In this document: in pieces, positions 9,931 to 19,038 of the stretch
How positions within the stretch are numbered: position 1 is the first letter of the stretch
Layout of the letters: each line of letters begins with the position of its first letter
From: Pseudomonas rustica
GTDB lineage: Bacteria > Pseudomonadota > Gammaproteobacteria > Pseudomonadales > Pseudomonadaceae
Assembly (NCBI RefSeq): GCF_018336155.1
Contig: NZ_JAGYHF010000017.1
Coordinates: forward strand, 1 to 64,000
Reading direction: 5' to 3'
Length of the DNA: 64,000 bases
The notes under the pieces: generated by a model
Databases searched by the model: none
Told to the model about the DNA's origin: nothing
What the model saw: only the letters and a program-made list of their open reading frames with translations
Position numbers and translations under genes: made by a program

Positions 9931-11025
9931 TCAATCGTCGCTGATGGTGATGTTCGGCATCGCCGGCGATGCCGCTTCCTGCAATACAATCCGCGCGCCA
10001 ACGTGGCGGGCCAGTTCCTGGTAGACCATGGCAATCTGGCTGTCCGGCTCGGCGATCACCGTTGGCTTGCCGCCATCGGCCTGTTCGCGAATCAGCATCG
10101 ACAATGGCAGCGAAGCCAGCAGTTCAACGCCATACTGCGTCGCCAGTTTCTCACCACCGCCTTCACCGAACAGATGCTCGGCATGCCCGCAGTTCGAGCA
10201 GATGTGCACGGCCATGTTTTCCACCACGCCCAGCACCGGAATGTTGACCTTGCGGAACATTTCCACGCCTTTGCGCGCGTCAAGCAGGGCCAGATCCTGC
10301 GGCGTAGTGACGATTACCGCCCCGGCCACCGGAACCTTCTGCGCCAGGGTCAGCTGGATATCGCCGGTGCCTGGCGGCATGTCGATAACCAGATAATCCA
10401 GATCGCCCCACGCGGTTTGCGTGACCAGTTGCAGCAACGCGCCGGAAACCATCGGCCCGCGCCAGACCATCGGCGTGTTGTCGTCGGTGAGGAACGCCAT
10501 CGACATGACTTCGACACCGTGGGCCTTGAGCGGCACGAACCACTTCTGATCCTTGACCTCCGGGCGGGTGCGCTCGGGAATGCCAAACATGATGCCTTGG
10601 CTCGGGCCATAGATATCGGCGTCGAGAATACCGACCTTGGCGCCTTCACGGGCCAGCGCCAGCGCGAGGTTTGCGGCGGTGGTCGACTTGCCCACACCGC
10701 CCTTGCCGGAGGCCACGGCGACGACGTTCTTGACGTTGGCCAGGCCCGGGATCTGCGCCTGCGCCTTGTGCGCGGCGATCACCGTGTTGACTTCAACCCT
10801 GGCAATCACCACGCCGTCGAGGTTTTCGATGGCCAGTTGCAGCAATTGCGCCCAGCCGCTCTTGAACAGACCGGCGGCGTAACCGATTTCCAGCTGCACA
10901 TTGACGCGATCACCGACGATCTCGATGTTCTTCACGCAACCGGCGCTGACCGGATCCTGGTTCAGGTAAGGGTCGGTGTATTGGCTGAGGACGGCTTCCA
11001 CCGCTGCGCGAGTGACGGCGCTCAT
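9931..11025 (-). CDS. apbC: Iron-sulfur cluster carrier protein ApbC/Mrp
   Basis: A 364-aa P-loop ATPase: N-terminal MIP18/DUF59-like region (about 1-85), deviant Walker A VASGKGGVGKST, and the Cys pair CSNCGHAEHLFGEGGG that holds a bridging Fe-S cluster in the dimer. Mrp/ApbC proteins deliver 4Fe-4S clusters to apoproteins. The preferred start is the ATG at 11025 (MSAVTRAAVEAVL). It is divergent from metG, a pairing I recall from other pseudomonads. Confidence 0.92.
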   Translation of the reverse strand: MSAVTRAAVEAVLSQYTDPYLNQDPVSAGCVKNIEIVGDRVNVQLEIGYAAGLFKSGWAQLLQLAIENLDGVVIARVEVNTVIAAHKAQAQIPGLANVKNVVAVASGKGGVGKSTTAANLALALAREGAKVGILDADIYGPSQGIMFGIPERTRPEVKDQKWFVPLKAHGVEVMSMAFLTDDNTPMVWRGPMVSGALLQLVTQTAWGDLDYLVIDMPPGTGDIQLTLAQKVPVAGAVIVTTPQDLALLDARKGVEMFRKVNIPVLGVVENMAVHICSNCGHAEHLFGEGGGEKLATQYGVELLASLPLSMLIREQADGGKPTVIAEPDSQIAMVYQELARHVGARIVLQEAASPAMPNITISDD

Positions 11026-11118
11026 GGGCAACTCCGATAACAAGACTGGGAAAAGATGGTGGGTATCGTACGCTGGACACCGATTTGAGGCGAACAGATT
11101 ACTTGAGCTGGAAAACCA

Positions 11119-11252
11119 TTGTGGCGAGGGGATTTATCCCCGCTGGGTGGCGAAGCCGCCCCAAAATCGCAAAGCTCGGTGTATCAGGTAGACCGAGCTC
11201 TCTGGTTTTACGACTGCTGTGCAGCCGGACGGGGATAAATCCCCTCGCCACA
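11119..11252. repeat. Paired repeat of the GGCGAGGGGATTTATCCCC family
   Basis: Inverted copies at 11121-11141 and 11231-11251 bracket a GC-rich linker with GCGAAGCCGCCCC. A second pair of the same family is at 54443-54562. Confidence 0.8.
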
Positions 11253-11347
11253 AATGCACTCAAAGTACCCAGCGGCGCAGGGGTGAAAAATATGCGCCAG
11301 CGCTTTATAGTGGCCGACCTCCGTTTCATCAAGTAGCGAAGCCCCAC

Positions 11348-13399
11348 ATGTCCGAACCACGCAAGATCCTCGTCACCAGCGCCCTGCCCTACGCCAACGG
11401 TTCGATTCACCTTGGCCATATGCTGGAATACATCCAGACCGATATGTGGGTGCGCTTCCAGAAGCATCGCGGCAATCAATGCATCTACGTCTGCGCCGAC
11501 GACGCCCACGGTTCGGCGATCATGCTGCGCGCGGAAAAGGAAGGCATCACCCCGGAACAACTGATCGCTAACGTGCAGGCTGAACACAGCGCCGACTTTG
11601 CCGAATTCCTGGTTGATTTCGACAACTTCCACTCCACTCACGCTGAAGAAAACCGTGAGCTGTCGAGCCAGATCTACATCAAGCTGCGTGACGCCGGGCA
11701 CATCGCTCAACGCTCGATCACCCAGTATTTCGACCCGGAAAAGAAAATGTTCCTGGCCGACCGCTTCATCAAGGGCACTTGCCCGAAATGCGGCACCGAA
11801 GACCAGTACGGCGACAACTGCGAAAAATGCGGTGCGACCTACGCCCCGACTGATCTGAAGGATCCGAAGTCGGCGATCTCTGGCGCCACCCCGGTGCTCA
11901 AGGATTCCCAGCACTTCTTCTTCAAACTGCCGGACTTCCAGGAAATGCTGCAAACCTGGACCCGCAGCGGCACCCTGCAAGACGCCGTCGCCAACAAAAT
12001 CGCCGAATGGCTGGACGCCGGCCTGCAACAGTGGGACATCTCCCGCGATGCGCCGTACTTCGGTTTCGAGATTCCGGGCGAGCCTGGCAAGTACTTCTAC
12101 GTGTGGCTGGATGCACCGATCGGCTACATGGCCAGCTTCAAGAACCTTTGCGACCGTACGCCGGAGCTGGATTTCGACGCGTTCTGGGCCAAGGATTCCA
12201 CCGCCGAGCTGTACCACTTCATCGGCAAGGACATCGTCAACTTCCACGCGTTGTTCTGGCCAGCCATGCTCGAAGGCGCGGGCTACCGCAAGCCGACCGG
12301 CATCAACGTGCACGGCTACCTGACCGTCAACGGCCAGAAGATGTCCAAGTCGCGCGGCACCTTTATCAAGGCCCGCACTTATCTGGATCACCTGTCGCCG
12401 GAATACCTGCGCTACTACTACGCGGCAAAACTCGGTCGTGGCGTTGATGACCTCGACCTGAACCTCGAAGACTTCGTGCAGAAGGTCAACTCCGACCTGG
12501 TCGGCAAAGTCGTCAACATCGCCAGCCGTTGCGCCGGTTTCATTCAAAAAGGCAACGCCGGCCTGTTGGTCGACAACAATGCTGCGCCAGAGCTGACCGA
12601 GGCTTTCCTTGCCGCCGCGCCAAGCATTGCCGATGCCTATGAAGCCCGCGACTTCGCCCGCGCCATGCGTGAAATCATGGGTCTCGCCGACCGCGCCAAC
12701 GCCTGGATTGCCGACAAGGCGCCGTGGTCGTTGAACAAGCAGGAAGGCAAACACGATGAAGTCCAGGCGATCTGCGCCACTGGCATCAATCTGTTCCGCC
12801 AACTGGTGATCTTCCTCAAACCGGTGCTGCCGCTGCTGGCCGCCGATGCCGAGGCGTTCCTCAACGTCGCCCCGCTGACCTGGAACGACCACGCGACCCT
12901 GCTGGCCAATCATCAACTGAACGAGTTCAAGCCGTTGATGACTCGCATCGACCCGGTAAAAGTCCAAGCCATGACCGACGCCTCGAAAGAAGACCTGACC
13001 GCCAGCCAGACCGACACCGGTGCCGCCGCCCCTGCGGGCAATGGCGAACTGGCCAAGGATCCGCTGTCGGCGGAAATCGACTTCGACGCTTTCGCCGCGA
13101 TCGACCTGCGCGTTGCGCTGATCGTCAAAGCCGAACACGTGGAAGGTGCCGACAAGCTGCTGCGCCTGACGCTGGATATCGGTGACGAGCAACGCAACGT
13201 GTTCTCGGGGATCAAGAGCGCTTATCCGGATCCGTCCAAACTCGACGGCCGTCTGACCATGATGATCGCCAACCTCAAGCCACGGAAAATGAAGTTTGGT
13301 ATTTCCGAAGGCATGGTCATGGCAGCCGGCCCTGGCGGTGAAGAAATCTACCTGCTGAGCCCTGACAGCGGCGCCAAGCCGGGTCAACGCATCAAGTAA
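11348..13399 (+). CDS. metG: Methionyl-tRNA synthetase
   Basis: A 683-aa class I synthetase: HIGH motif as HLGH (about residue 21), a zinc knuckle region CPKCGTEDQYGDNCEKCG (about 145-163), KMSKSRGTF (about 332-340), an anticodon-binding helical domain, and a C-terminal Trbp111-type tRNA-binding domain (DLRVALIVKAEHVEGADKLL) that dimerises the enzyme. The start ATG at 11348 gives the family N-terminus MSEPRKILVTSALPYANG. Confidence 0.97.
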   Translation: MSEPRKILVTSALPYANGSIHLGHMLEYIQTDMWVRFQKHRGNQCIYVCADDAHGSAIMLRAEKEGITPEQLIANVQAEHSADFAEFLVDFDNFHSTHAEENRELSSQIYIKLRDAGHIAQRSITQYFDPEKKMFLADRFIKGTCPKCGTEDQYGDNCEKCGATYAPTDLKDPKSAISGATPVLKDSQHFFFKLPDFQEMLQTWTRSGTLQDAVANKIAEWLDAGLQQWDISRDAPYFGFEIPGEPGKYFYVWLDAPIGYMASFKNLCDRTPELDFDAFWAKDSTAELYHFIGKDIVNFHALFWPAMLEGAGYRKPTGINVHGYLTVNGQKMSKSRGTFIKARTYLDHLSPEYLRYYYAAKLGRGVDDLDLNLEDFVQKVNSDLVGKVVNIASRCAGFIQKGNAGLLVDNNAAPELTEAFLAAAPSIADAYEARDFARAMREIMGLADRANAWIADKAPWSLNKQEGKHDEVQAICATGINLFRQLVIFLKPVLPLLAADAEAFLNVAPLTWNDHATLLANHQLNEFKPLMTRIDPVKVQAMTDASKEDLTASQTDTGAAAPAGNGELAKDPLSAEIDFDAFAAIDLRVALIVKAEHVEGADKLLRLTLDIGDEQRNVFSGIKSAYPDPSKLDGRLTMMIANLKPRKMKFGISEGMVMAAGPGGEEIYLLSPDSGAKPGQRIK

Positions 13400-13416
13400 C
13401 ACTCGGCGGTGAATCG

Positions 13417-13455
13417 ATCCCACAGGCGTGCCCGGCATGCCTGTGGGATTTTTCA
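13417..13455 (+). terminator. metG terminator
   Basis: The stem ATCCCACAGGC...GCCTGTGGGAT is followed by TTTTT, 17 bp after the metG stop. Confidence 0.8.
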
Positions 13456-13513
13456 TATCTGCCCGGATAATGCCTAACCTTAAGAGACAGCCGCCCGTTT
13501 CGCTGGCAGAACC

Positions 13514-14083
13514 ATGACCGAACTTGTGCTTACGCTCATCAGTGCTGCGCTGCTCAACAACTTCGTGTTGCACTGGCCGCTGGGCGTCGATCCGCTGTTG
13601 GCGGGAAGTCGTCGGCAGGTGCATGCGCTGGGGCTGGCGACGTTGTGTCTGATGTTGATCGTCGGCGTCATCGGTTACGCGATCTGGCATTGGCTGCTGG
13701 TGCCGCTGCAACTTGAGGCGCTGCGCCTGTTCGTGTTTCTGCCGTTAAGCGTCTTGCTGATCGCGCCGCTGTTGAAACGGTTGGCGCGCTGGCGTCCGCA
13801 TCTGCCTTTCGACGGATTATGGCCGCTGTTGTTGGGCAATGCCGGCGTACTCGGACTGGCGCTGATCAATGCGCAAAACGATCAAGGCCTGCTCCACGCG
13901 ACAGCGCTGAGCCTCGGCGCCGGGCTGGGTTTCTGGCTGGTGCTGAGCCTGTTCTGCGATTTGCGTGAGCGCACCGCCGACAACGACATTCCCCTGCCCT
14001 TTCGCGGCTTGCCGATCGACTTGATCGGCGCCGGACTGATCGCAGTGATTTTTCTCGGATTCAGTGGACTGATCAAAACATGA
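13514..14083 (+). CDS. rsxA: Divergent RsxA/RnfA-like integral membrane subunit
   Basis: A 189-aa, six-helix membrane protein matching RsxA in length, in the NNFVL N-terminal motif and in the end (PFRGLPIDLIGAGLIAVIFLGFSGLIKT). The two cysteines that in canonical RnfA help hold the [2Fe-2S] cluster shared with RnfE are missing. The GLCPF position reads GVDPL (Cys to Asp-26), and the TTNCAVLG position reads LGNAGVLG (Cys to Ala-110). It is the first gene of a five-gene overlapping operon plus nth. Membership in the family is clear; electron-transfer competence is doubtful. Confidence 0.8.
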   Translation: MTELVLTLISAALLNNFVLHWPLGVDPLLAGSRRQVHALGLATLCLMLIVGVIGYAIWHWLLVPLQLEALRLFVFLPLSVLLIAPLLKRLARWRPHLPFDGLWPLLLGNAGVLGLALINAQNDQGLLHATALSLGAGLGFWLVLSLFCDLRERTADNDIPLPFRGLPIDLIGAGLIAVIFLGFSGLIKT

Positions 14084-15285
14084 GTCTGATTCAACGCATC
14101 GATGCCCTTCTGCCGCAGACCCAATGCGGCAAGTGTGGCCATCCCGGATGCAAACCCTATGCGCAAGGCATCGTTGACGGCGAGCCGATCAACAAATGCC
14201 CGCCCGGTGGCGATGAAACCATCGCAGCGTTGGCCGAGCTGTTGAAAGTGCCGGTGCTGGAACTCGATATCAGTCGCGGTTCGGCGCCGCCGCAAGTCGC
14301 CTATATCCGCGAAGCCGAATGCATCGGCTGCACCAAGTGCATTCAGGCCTGCCCGATCGATGCCATCGTCGGCGCGGCGAAATTGATGCACACGGTGATC
14401 ATCGATGAATGCACCGGCTGCGACCTGTGTGTAGCGCCGTGCCCGGTGGATTGCATCGAAATGCATCCTTTGCCTTTGAGCACGTTGCCGGTGGTCGGCG
14501 GCTTGGCCTTCAGTCTTGAAGAACAACGCGCGCGCGCCGCCAAACGCGATCACGCGCGCCTGCGATTCGAACGACGCAATGACCGATTGCTGCGCGAAGA
14601 ACAGCAAAAGCAGGCCGAACGTGAAGCCCGCGCCAAACGTGCTGCTCAGCCTGAGGCGACCGCGTCGGATCCAGTGCAGGCTGCGCTGGAGCGCGTACGC
14701 GCCCAGAAAACCGCGACCGCCGATGCGGCACTGAAAAAAGCCAAGATCGATGTGGCGATGAGCCGCGCGCAACTGCACAAATCGCTGAAAGCTTTCGGCC
14801 ATCCGCCGACCTTCGAGCAACAGTCGCAATTGATCGTGCTCCAGCAACAATTTGAAGCGGCGGAACAGGCCTTGGCGCAACTGGAAAGCAACGCCCCGGC
14901 AGTTGCGGCACCAGCCCCCGCGAAAGATGCCGACCTGAAACGCGCGAAAATCCAGTTGGCGATGCGCCGCGCCGAGCTGAAAAAAGCGCAAACCGCCGAA
15001 GCATCACCGGAGCAGATCGCCACACTGGAACACGCACTGCGCGACGCCGAACAAGCGTTGCACGACGCCGAAGCCACAAGCGATCAACCAGTGCCTGACT
15101 TGGTGCGCGTCGAAAAACGCCCGATCGACAGCCAGCTTCGCCAACTAAAAACCGAATTGGCCTACGCCCGCGCCGACCTCAACAAACTCGAACGCCGCGC
15201 CGACACGCCCGACGACATCCTCGACAAGGCCCGCGCCCGCCTGCAAACCGCCGAGCGCCAGGTGCAAGACCATGTCGCCCTTTGA
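14080..15285 (+). CDS. rsxB: RsxB/RnfB-like ferredoxin with missing membrane anchor and long charged tail
   Basis: 401 aa, about twice the usual RsxB length. It starts directly at the Fe-S domain (C16-x2-C19-x4-C24-x15-C40), so the usual N-terminal transmembrane helix (about 30 aa) is absent. Two 4Fe-4S motifs follow (C81, C84, C87, C91 and C111, C114, C117, C121). From about residue 150 a charged, Ala/Gln/Glu/Lys-rich tail has two related helical repeats (KKAKIDVAMSRAQLHKSLKA and LKRAKIQLAMRRAELKKAQT). These resemble the C-terminal tail of RsxC, which is itself absent from this operon. It overlaps rsxA by 4 bp and rsxD by 14 bp. Confidence 0.82.
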   Translation: MSLIQRIDALLPQTQCGKCGHPGCKPYAQGIVDGEPINKCPPGGDETIAALAELLKVPVLELDISRGSAPPQVAYIREAECIGCTKCIQACPIDAIVGAAKLMHTVIIDECTGCDLCVAPCPVDCIEMHPLPLSTLPVVGGLAFSLEEQRARAAKRDHARLRFERRNDRLLREEQQKQAEREARAKRAAQPEATASDPVQAALERVRAQKTATADAALKKAKIDVAMSRAQLHKSLKAFGHPPTFEQQSQLIVLQQQFEAAEQALAQLESNAPAVAAPAPAKDADLKRAKIQLAMRRAELKKAQTAEASPEQIATLEHALRDAEQALHDAEATSDQPVPDLVRVEKRPIDSQLRQLKTELAYARADLNKLERRADTPDDILDKARARLQTAERQVQDHVAL

Positions 15286-16255
15286 GGCACCGGACGAGCG
15301 CCTGCAACAAGCGATGAAGCTTGTGCTGCTGGCCCTGCTGCCGGGGCTGCTGGCGTTGTTCTGGTTGTACGGATGGGGTGTGTTGATCAACCTGATTCTG
15401 GCTGTTACCACCGCTTTGATTGTCGAGGCGATTGTTACTCGACTGCGCCGTCAACCCTTACCGCCGACGCTAAGTGATGGCAGCGCGATTGTCAGTGCCA
15501 CATTGCTCGCTGCCGCCCTGCCGCCCTATTGCCCGTGGTGGCTGACGGTGACGGCGGTGGCTGCGGGTTTGCTGTTCGGCAAGCATTTGTACGGCGGTGT
15601 CGGCAAAAATCCGTTCAATCCGGCGATGCTCGGTTTTGTTTTGGCGATGGTGATGTTTGCGCAGCCGATGACTCATTGGCCCGCCCATGGCCTGGATCTC
15701 ACGACAAGCTTTCAACAGGTATTCAACATCGGTCAGGCGCCGGATGCCTGGGTGCAGGCCACCGCACTGGACAGTCTGCGCATCAACAAAAGCCTGACCA
15801 TGGATGAGCTGTTCGCCAGTGATTCGGCCTTCGGGCGTTTCGGCGGTCGCGGCGTGGAATGGGTGAATCTGGCGTTTTTCGCCGGCGGGCTGTTTTTGCT
15901 GCAGCGGCGAGTGATCGCCTGGCACGCGCCGGTCGGCATGCTCGCCAGCCTTTTTGTGATCAGCCTGCTGTGCTGGAACGGATCGGGATCGGACTCCCAT
16001 GGATCGCCGCTATTTCACCTGCTCAGCGGCGCGACCATGCTCGGTGCGTTCTTCATCATCACCGAGCCGGTCTCGGGTGCCAGAACGGCGCTTGCCAGAT
16101 TGCTGTTTGGCGTCGGCGTCGGCCTTCTGACCTATCTGATTCGCACGTGGGGCGGTTACCCGGATGGCGTCGCGTTTGCCGTTTTGTTGATGAACCTTTG
16201 CGTGCCGGCGCTGGAACGGTTTGCCGCTAGCCGTCAGCCACAGGTGAGCCCATGA
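15272..16255 (+). CDS. rsxD: RsxD/RnfD-like flavin-bearing membrane subunit
   Basis: A 327-aa NqrB/RnfD-type membrane protein with about nine to ten helices and the family motif GKNPFNPAMLGFVLAMVMF (about 111-129). The threonine that carries covalent FMN appears kept as T164 in DAWVQATALD, although the usual S-G-A-T context has become V-Q-A-T. It follows rsxB directly; rsxC, normally placed between them, is missing. Confidence 0.85.
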   Translation: MSPFEAPDERLQQAMKLVLLALLPGLLALFWLYGWGVLINLILAVTTALIVEAIVTRLRRQPLPPTLSDGSAIVSATLLAAALPPYCPWWLTVTAVAAGLLFGKHLYGGVGKNPFNPAMLGFVLAMVMFAQPMTHWPAHGLDLTTSFQQVFNIGQAPDAWVQATALDSLRINKSLTMDELFASDSAFGRFGGRGVEWVNLAFFAGGLFLLQRRVIAWHAPVGMLASLFVISLLCWNGSGSDSHGSPLFHLLSGATMLGAFFIITEPVSGARTALARLLFGVGVGLLTYLIRTWGGYPDGVAFAVLLMNLCVPALERFAASRQPQVSP

Positions 16256-16857
16256 ACCGCACGGGCAGCGCATTGACGTTATTGCTGTTGGCGATGGTCG
16301 GCATCGGCACGACGTATCTGCTGCAACGCAACAGTGCACCGCAGATTGCTGCCGAACAACTTTTGGCCGACAACCGCAAACTGCTCGACGTGCTGCCCAC
16401 TGACAGCTACGACAACCAACCGCTGGAACAGCCGCTTCCGCTGACCGATACGGGGCTGAGCCACAGCACGCTTACAGCGGGTTACCGTGCAACCAGGAAT
16501 GGCCAGACCGTTGCAGTGTTGCTGCGCAATCAGACCGAGGGTTACGCCGCTGCCATCGAATTGCTGATCGCCATCGATACCAACGGCAAATTGCTCGGCG
16601 TGAAAACCCTCAAGCAAAACGAAACCCCGGCGCTCGGCGGGCCCATTGGCGATTGGCCGAACCACTGGCTTCAGTTATTCACCGGCAAATCACGCGGCGA
16701 ACCGAATGACGCTGGCTGGGCATTGAAAAAAGATCAGGGGCAATTCGACCAAATGGCTGGGGCGACCATTACTTCCCGCGCAGCCATCAACGCGATCCAC
16801 GATGCATTGCGCTACTTTGACGAGCATCGAAGCGCATTGCTGGGGAGCGCACCATGA
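16252..16857 (+). CDS. rsxG: RsxG/RnfG-like flavoprotein subunit
   Basis: 201 aa: one N-terminal membrane helix (about 6-24), then a periplasmic FMN-binding domain. The covalent flavin motif S-G-A-T-x-T is present as AGATIT (Thr-174 as acceptor). KTLKQNETPALGG and GQFDQMAGATITSRA are typical of the family. It overlaps rsxD and rsxE by 4 bp each. Confidence 0.88.
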   Translation: MNRTGSALTLLLLAMVGIGTTYLLQRNSAPQIAAEQLLADNRKLLDVLPTDSYDNQPLEQPLPLTDTGLSHSTLTAGYRATRNGQTVAVLLRNQTEGYAAAIELLIAIDTNGKLLGVKTLKQNETPALGGPIGDWPNHWLQLFTGKSRGEPNDAGWALKKDQGQFDQMAGATITSRAAINAIHDALRYFDEHRSALLGSAP

Positions 16858-17423
16858 GCCTGACCAACTCGCTGATGCTGGTGCTATTGCTGGGCACCAC
16901 CGTTTCTTTGGCCGGTGCGTTGGGCACGATGTTGATGTTCGTCGCAGTGGTCGGCATTTATGCTTTGGGCATGTCACCACTGCGTTCGCGCCTGACAGAT
17001 GGAAGTGCCTTGCTGGCCGGTGTGTTGCTTGCTGCAACGTTGGCCAGTTGTGCCGATCTGTTGGCGCAACGCTGGTTCCTGGCGTGGCATCAGTCGTTCG
17101 GCCTTTATGGCGGATTGATCGCCTTGCAGTGCGTGGTGCTCGAGCGCAACGGCTTCTTCCGCCAACCGCTGGCGCAGCGCTTCAAGCTTTGCGCATTGTT
17201 TGGCGGTTTGATGCTGGTGCTCGCCGCGCTGCGTGAACTCATCGGGCAGGGAAGCCTTGGCCGTGGGTTGTCCGCGCATGGCTCAGGTCTTGTTTTATTC
17301 GGCGAAGGGCTGCATCTGGCAACCCTGGTGCCTGGCGCCTTTATTGTATTGGGGCTGCTGCTCGCGGCCCGTCAGGGGTGGACGCGCCCGAACTCTATTT
17401 CCAAGGAAACGCATCGCCCATGA
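16854..17423 (+). CDS. rsxE: Divergent RsxE/RnfE-like membrane subunit
   Basis: 189 aa, shorter than typical RsxE (about 230), with six hydrophobic segments. LRELIGQGSLG and LVPGAFIVLGLLLA match family features. The first cluster cysteine (LLGLCPLL in RsxE) is replaced (LLGTTVSL, Thr-16), whereas the second is kept (IALQCVVLER, Cys-93). Together with RsxA, three of the four expected [2Fe-2S] ligands are lost. It overlaps nth by 4 bp. Confidence 0.75.
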   Translation: MSLTNSLMLVLLLGTTVSLAGALGTMLMFVAVVGIYALGMSPLRSRLTDGSALLAGVLLAATLASCADLLAQRWFLAWHQSFGLYGGLIALQCVVLERNGFFRQPLAQRFKLCALFGGLMLVLAALRELIGQGSLGRGLSAHGSGLVLFGEGLHLATLVPGAFIVLGLLLAARQGWTRPNSISKETHRP

Positions 17424-18058
17424 ATGCTGCAAAACGTCTTGAGATCTTTCGCCGACTGCATGAAGACAATCCCGAGCCGAAGACAGAACTGGCCTACTCC
17501 TCGCCCTTCGAACTGCTGATTGCGGTGATTCTTTCGGCGCAGTCAACCGACGTCGGCGTCAACAAGGCCACGGCGAAACTGTTCCCGATCGCCAATACGC
17601 CCGCCGCCATTCATGCCTTGGGCGTCGAAGGCCTGTCCGAATACATCAAGACCATCGGCCTCTACAACAGCAAAGCGAAAAACGTCATCGAGACCTGCCG
17701 CATGCTGGTCGAACTCCATGGCAGTGAAGTCCCGCAGACCCGCGAAGAGCTCGAAGCCCTGCCCGGCGTTGGCCGTAAAACCGCCAACGTGGTGCTCAAC
17801 ACCGCGTTTCGCCAATTGACCATGGCCGTCGACACGCACATTTTCCGCGTCAGCAACCGCACCGGCATCGCCCCCGGCAAAAATGTGGTTGAGGTGGAAA
17901 AGAAGCTGATGAAATTTGTACCCAAGGAATTCCTGCTCGATTCCCATCACTGGCTGATTCTTCACGGACGCTATGTGTGTCTTGCCCGCAAGCCGCGCTG
18001 TGGCAGCTGTCGGATTGAAGACTTGTGCGAATACAAAGCCAAAACGTCCGACGATTGA
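17420..18058 (+). CDS. nth: Endonuclease III (DNA glycosylase/AP lyase)
   Basis: A 212-aa enzyme for repair of oxidised pyrimidines. It shows the helix-hairpin-helix LPGVGRKTANVV with catalytic Lys, the catalytic Asp in VDTHIFRVSNR, and the C-terminal 4Fe-4S loop C-x6-C-x2-C-x5-C (CLARKPRCGSCRIEDLC). It is coupled to rsxE by an ATGA overlap, the usual rsx-nth arrangement in gamma-proteobacteria. Confidence 0.96.
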   Translation: MNAAKRLEIFRRLHEDNPEPKTELAYSSPFELLIAVILSAQSTDVGVNKATAKLFPIANTPAAIHALGVEGLSEYIKTIGLYNSKAKNVIETCRMLVELHGSEVPQTREELEALPGVGRKTANVVLNTAFRQLTMAVDTHIFRVSNRTGIAPGKNVVEVEKKLMKFVPKEFLLDSHHWLILHGRYVCLARKPRCGSCRIEDLCEYKAKTSDD

Positions 18059-18165
18059 CTGGCTATTAGGTTTATCGATTCGTCGATTGAAAAAATCTTT
18101 TTTACCCGCCGCAGGATTGTCGATATAAGGAGCGCCAAAGGCCCCTCTTAGCCTGGAGTTAACCT

Positions 18166-18348
18166 ATGAGTACCAGCAAAGAGCAACTGGAAGAAGCTGA
18201 CGAAGATTTTGTAGCCGCGGACGCTGATGATGCCGAACCGGTCGTCGAGGTCGCCAAGACCAATCTGAGTAAACGCCGCACCATCGATAACCTGCTGGAG
18301 GAGCGCCGACTGCAAAAGCAATTGGCCGAGTACGATTTTGATGACTGA
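18166..18348 (+). CDS. PA3496-family small acidic protein
   Basis: 60 aa, acidic N-terminal half (EEADEDFVAADADDAEP) and a basic helical C-terminal part (SKRRTIDNLLEERRLQKQL). It matches the small protein found downstream of nth in many pseudomonads and labelled in databases as a putative envelope integrity protein. That function is weakly supported and nothing in the sequence proves it. Confidence 0.8.
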   Translation: MSTSKEQLEEADEDFVAADADDAEPVVEVAKTNLSKRRTIDNLLEERRLQKQLAEYDFDD

Positions 18349-18354
18349 CACTTG

Positions 18355-18383
18355 AAAGCCTCCCGAAACGGAGGCTTTTTACT
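18355..18383 (+). terminator. Terminator after the PA3496-family gene
   Basis: The stem AAGCCTCC-cgaaac-GGAGGCTT is followed by TTTT. It ends the nth-side transcript before the convergent response-regulator fragment. Confidence 0.85.
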
Positions 18384-18436
18384 TTCTACTGGTCGCTGAA
18401 TTCGATCGCCCATGATTACGTCAGCGTTGGTCATGC

Positions 18437-19038
18437 TCAGACCAGTCCGTTGCGTTGCGCCAGCTCGATGAGGTCAACCAGTGAGCGGGCATTGAGTTTC
18501 AGCAATAAACGGGTCTTGTACGTACTGACCGTTTTATTGCTCAAAAACATGCCGTCGGCGATCTCCTTGTTGGTTTTGCCCCGCGCCAACTGTTGCAACA
18601 CCATCATCTCTCGTCCTGAAAGGCGATCGACCATATCGGCTTCACTGGCATTGCCAAGACTTGTACGCACGGTATGCAGCGCTTGATTCGGAAAATAACT
18701 GTAACCGGAGAGTACGGCTTTGATCGCGCTGAGCAACTCCGTCAGATCCTGTTGTTTACACACATAACCCGCCGCGCCCGACTGCATGCAACGCATGGAG
18801 AAGTGTCCGGGGGCCTGTGAAGTCAGCACCAGAACCTTCATCGGCATGGCCACCGAACTCAAGCGCGCAATAACTTCCAGGCCGTCCAGTTTTGGAATTC
18901 CAATATCCAGAATCACGATATCCGGCATTTGTTCGCGCGCCAGTTGCAATGCATCGACACCATTATCGGTTTCAGCAATCACTTCGTAGCCATGACGCTC
19001 CATCAGCATACGTACCGCAAGACGAATGACGGGGTGAT
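18437..19038 (-). pseudogene. 3' part of a LuxR/NarL-type response regulator split by the island
   Basis: The reading frame encodes everything from Pro-11 of the regulator: receiver with phospho-acceptor Asp (DIVILDIGIPKLDG), Thr/Ser switch (VLVLTSQA), a Lys-containing end (VCKQQD) and a C-terminal LuxR HTH (LSGREMMVLQQLARGKTNKEIA). In the same frame the sequence upstream of Met-19009 reads His-Pro-Val-Ile-Arg-Leu-Ala-Val-Arg and then changes abruptly, with a stop at 19046. The first 10 codons are at 30858-30887. A truncated product from the ATG at 19009 or 19003 would lack beta-strand 1 and the acidic pocket, so phosphorylation is not expected to work. Confidence 0.9.

Noticed and set aside
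11099..13711. Very long open frame (870 codons) on the minus strand opposite metG
   Set aside because: It mirrors the metG codon pattern in a high-GC gene, has no recognisable domain, and metG itself is certain.
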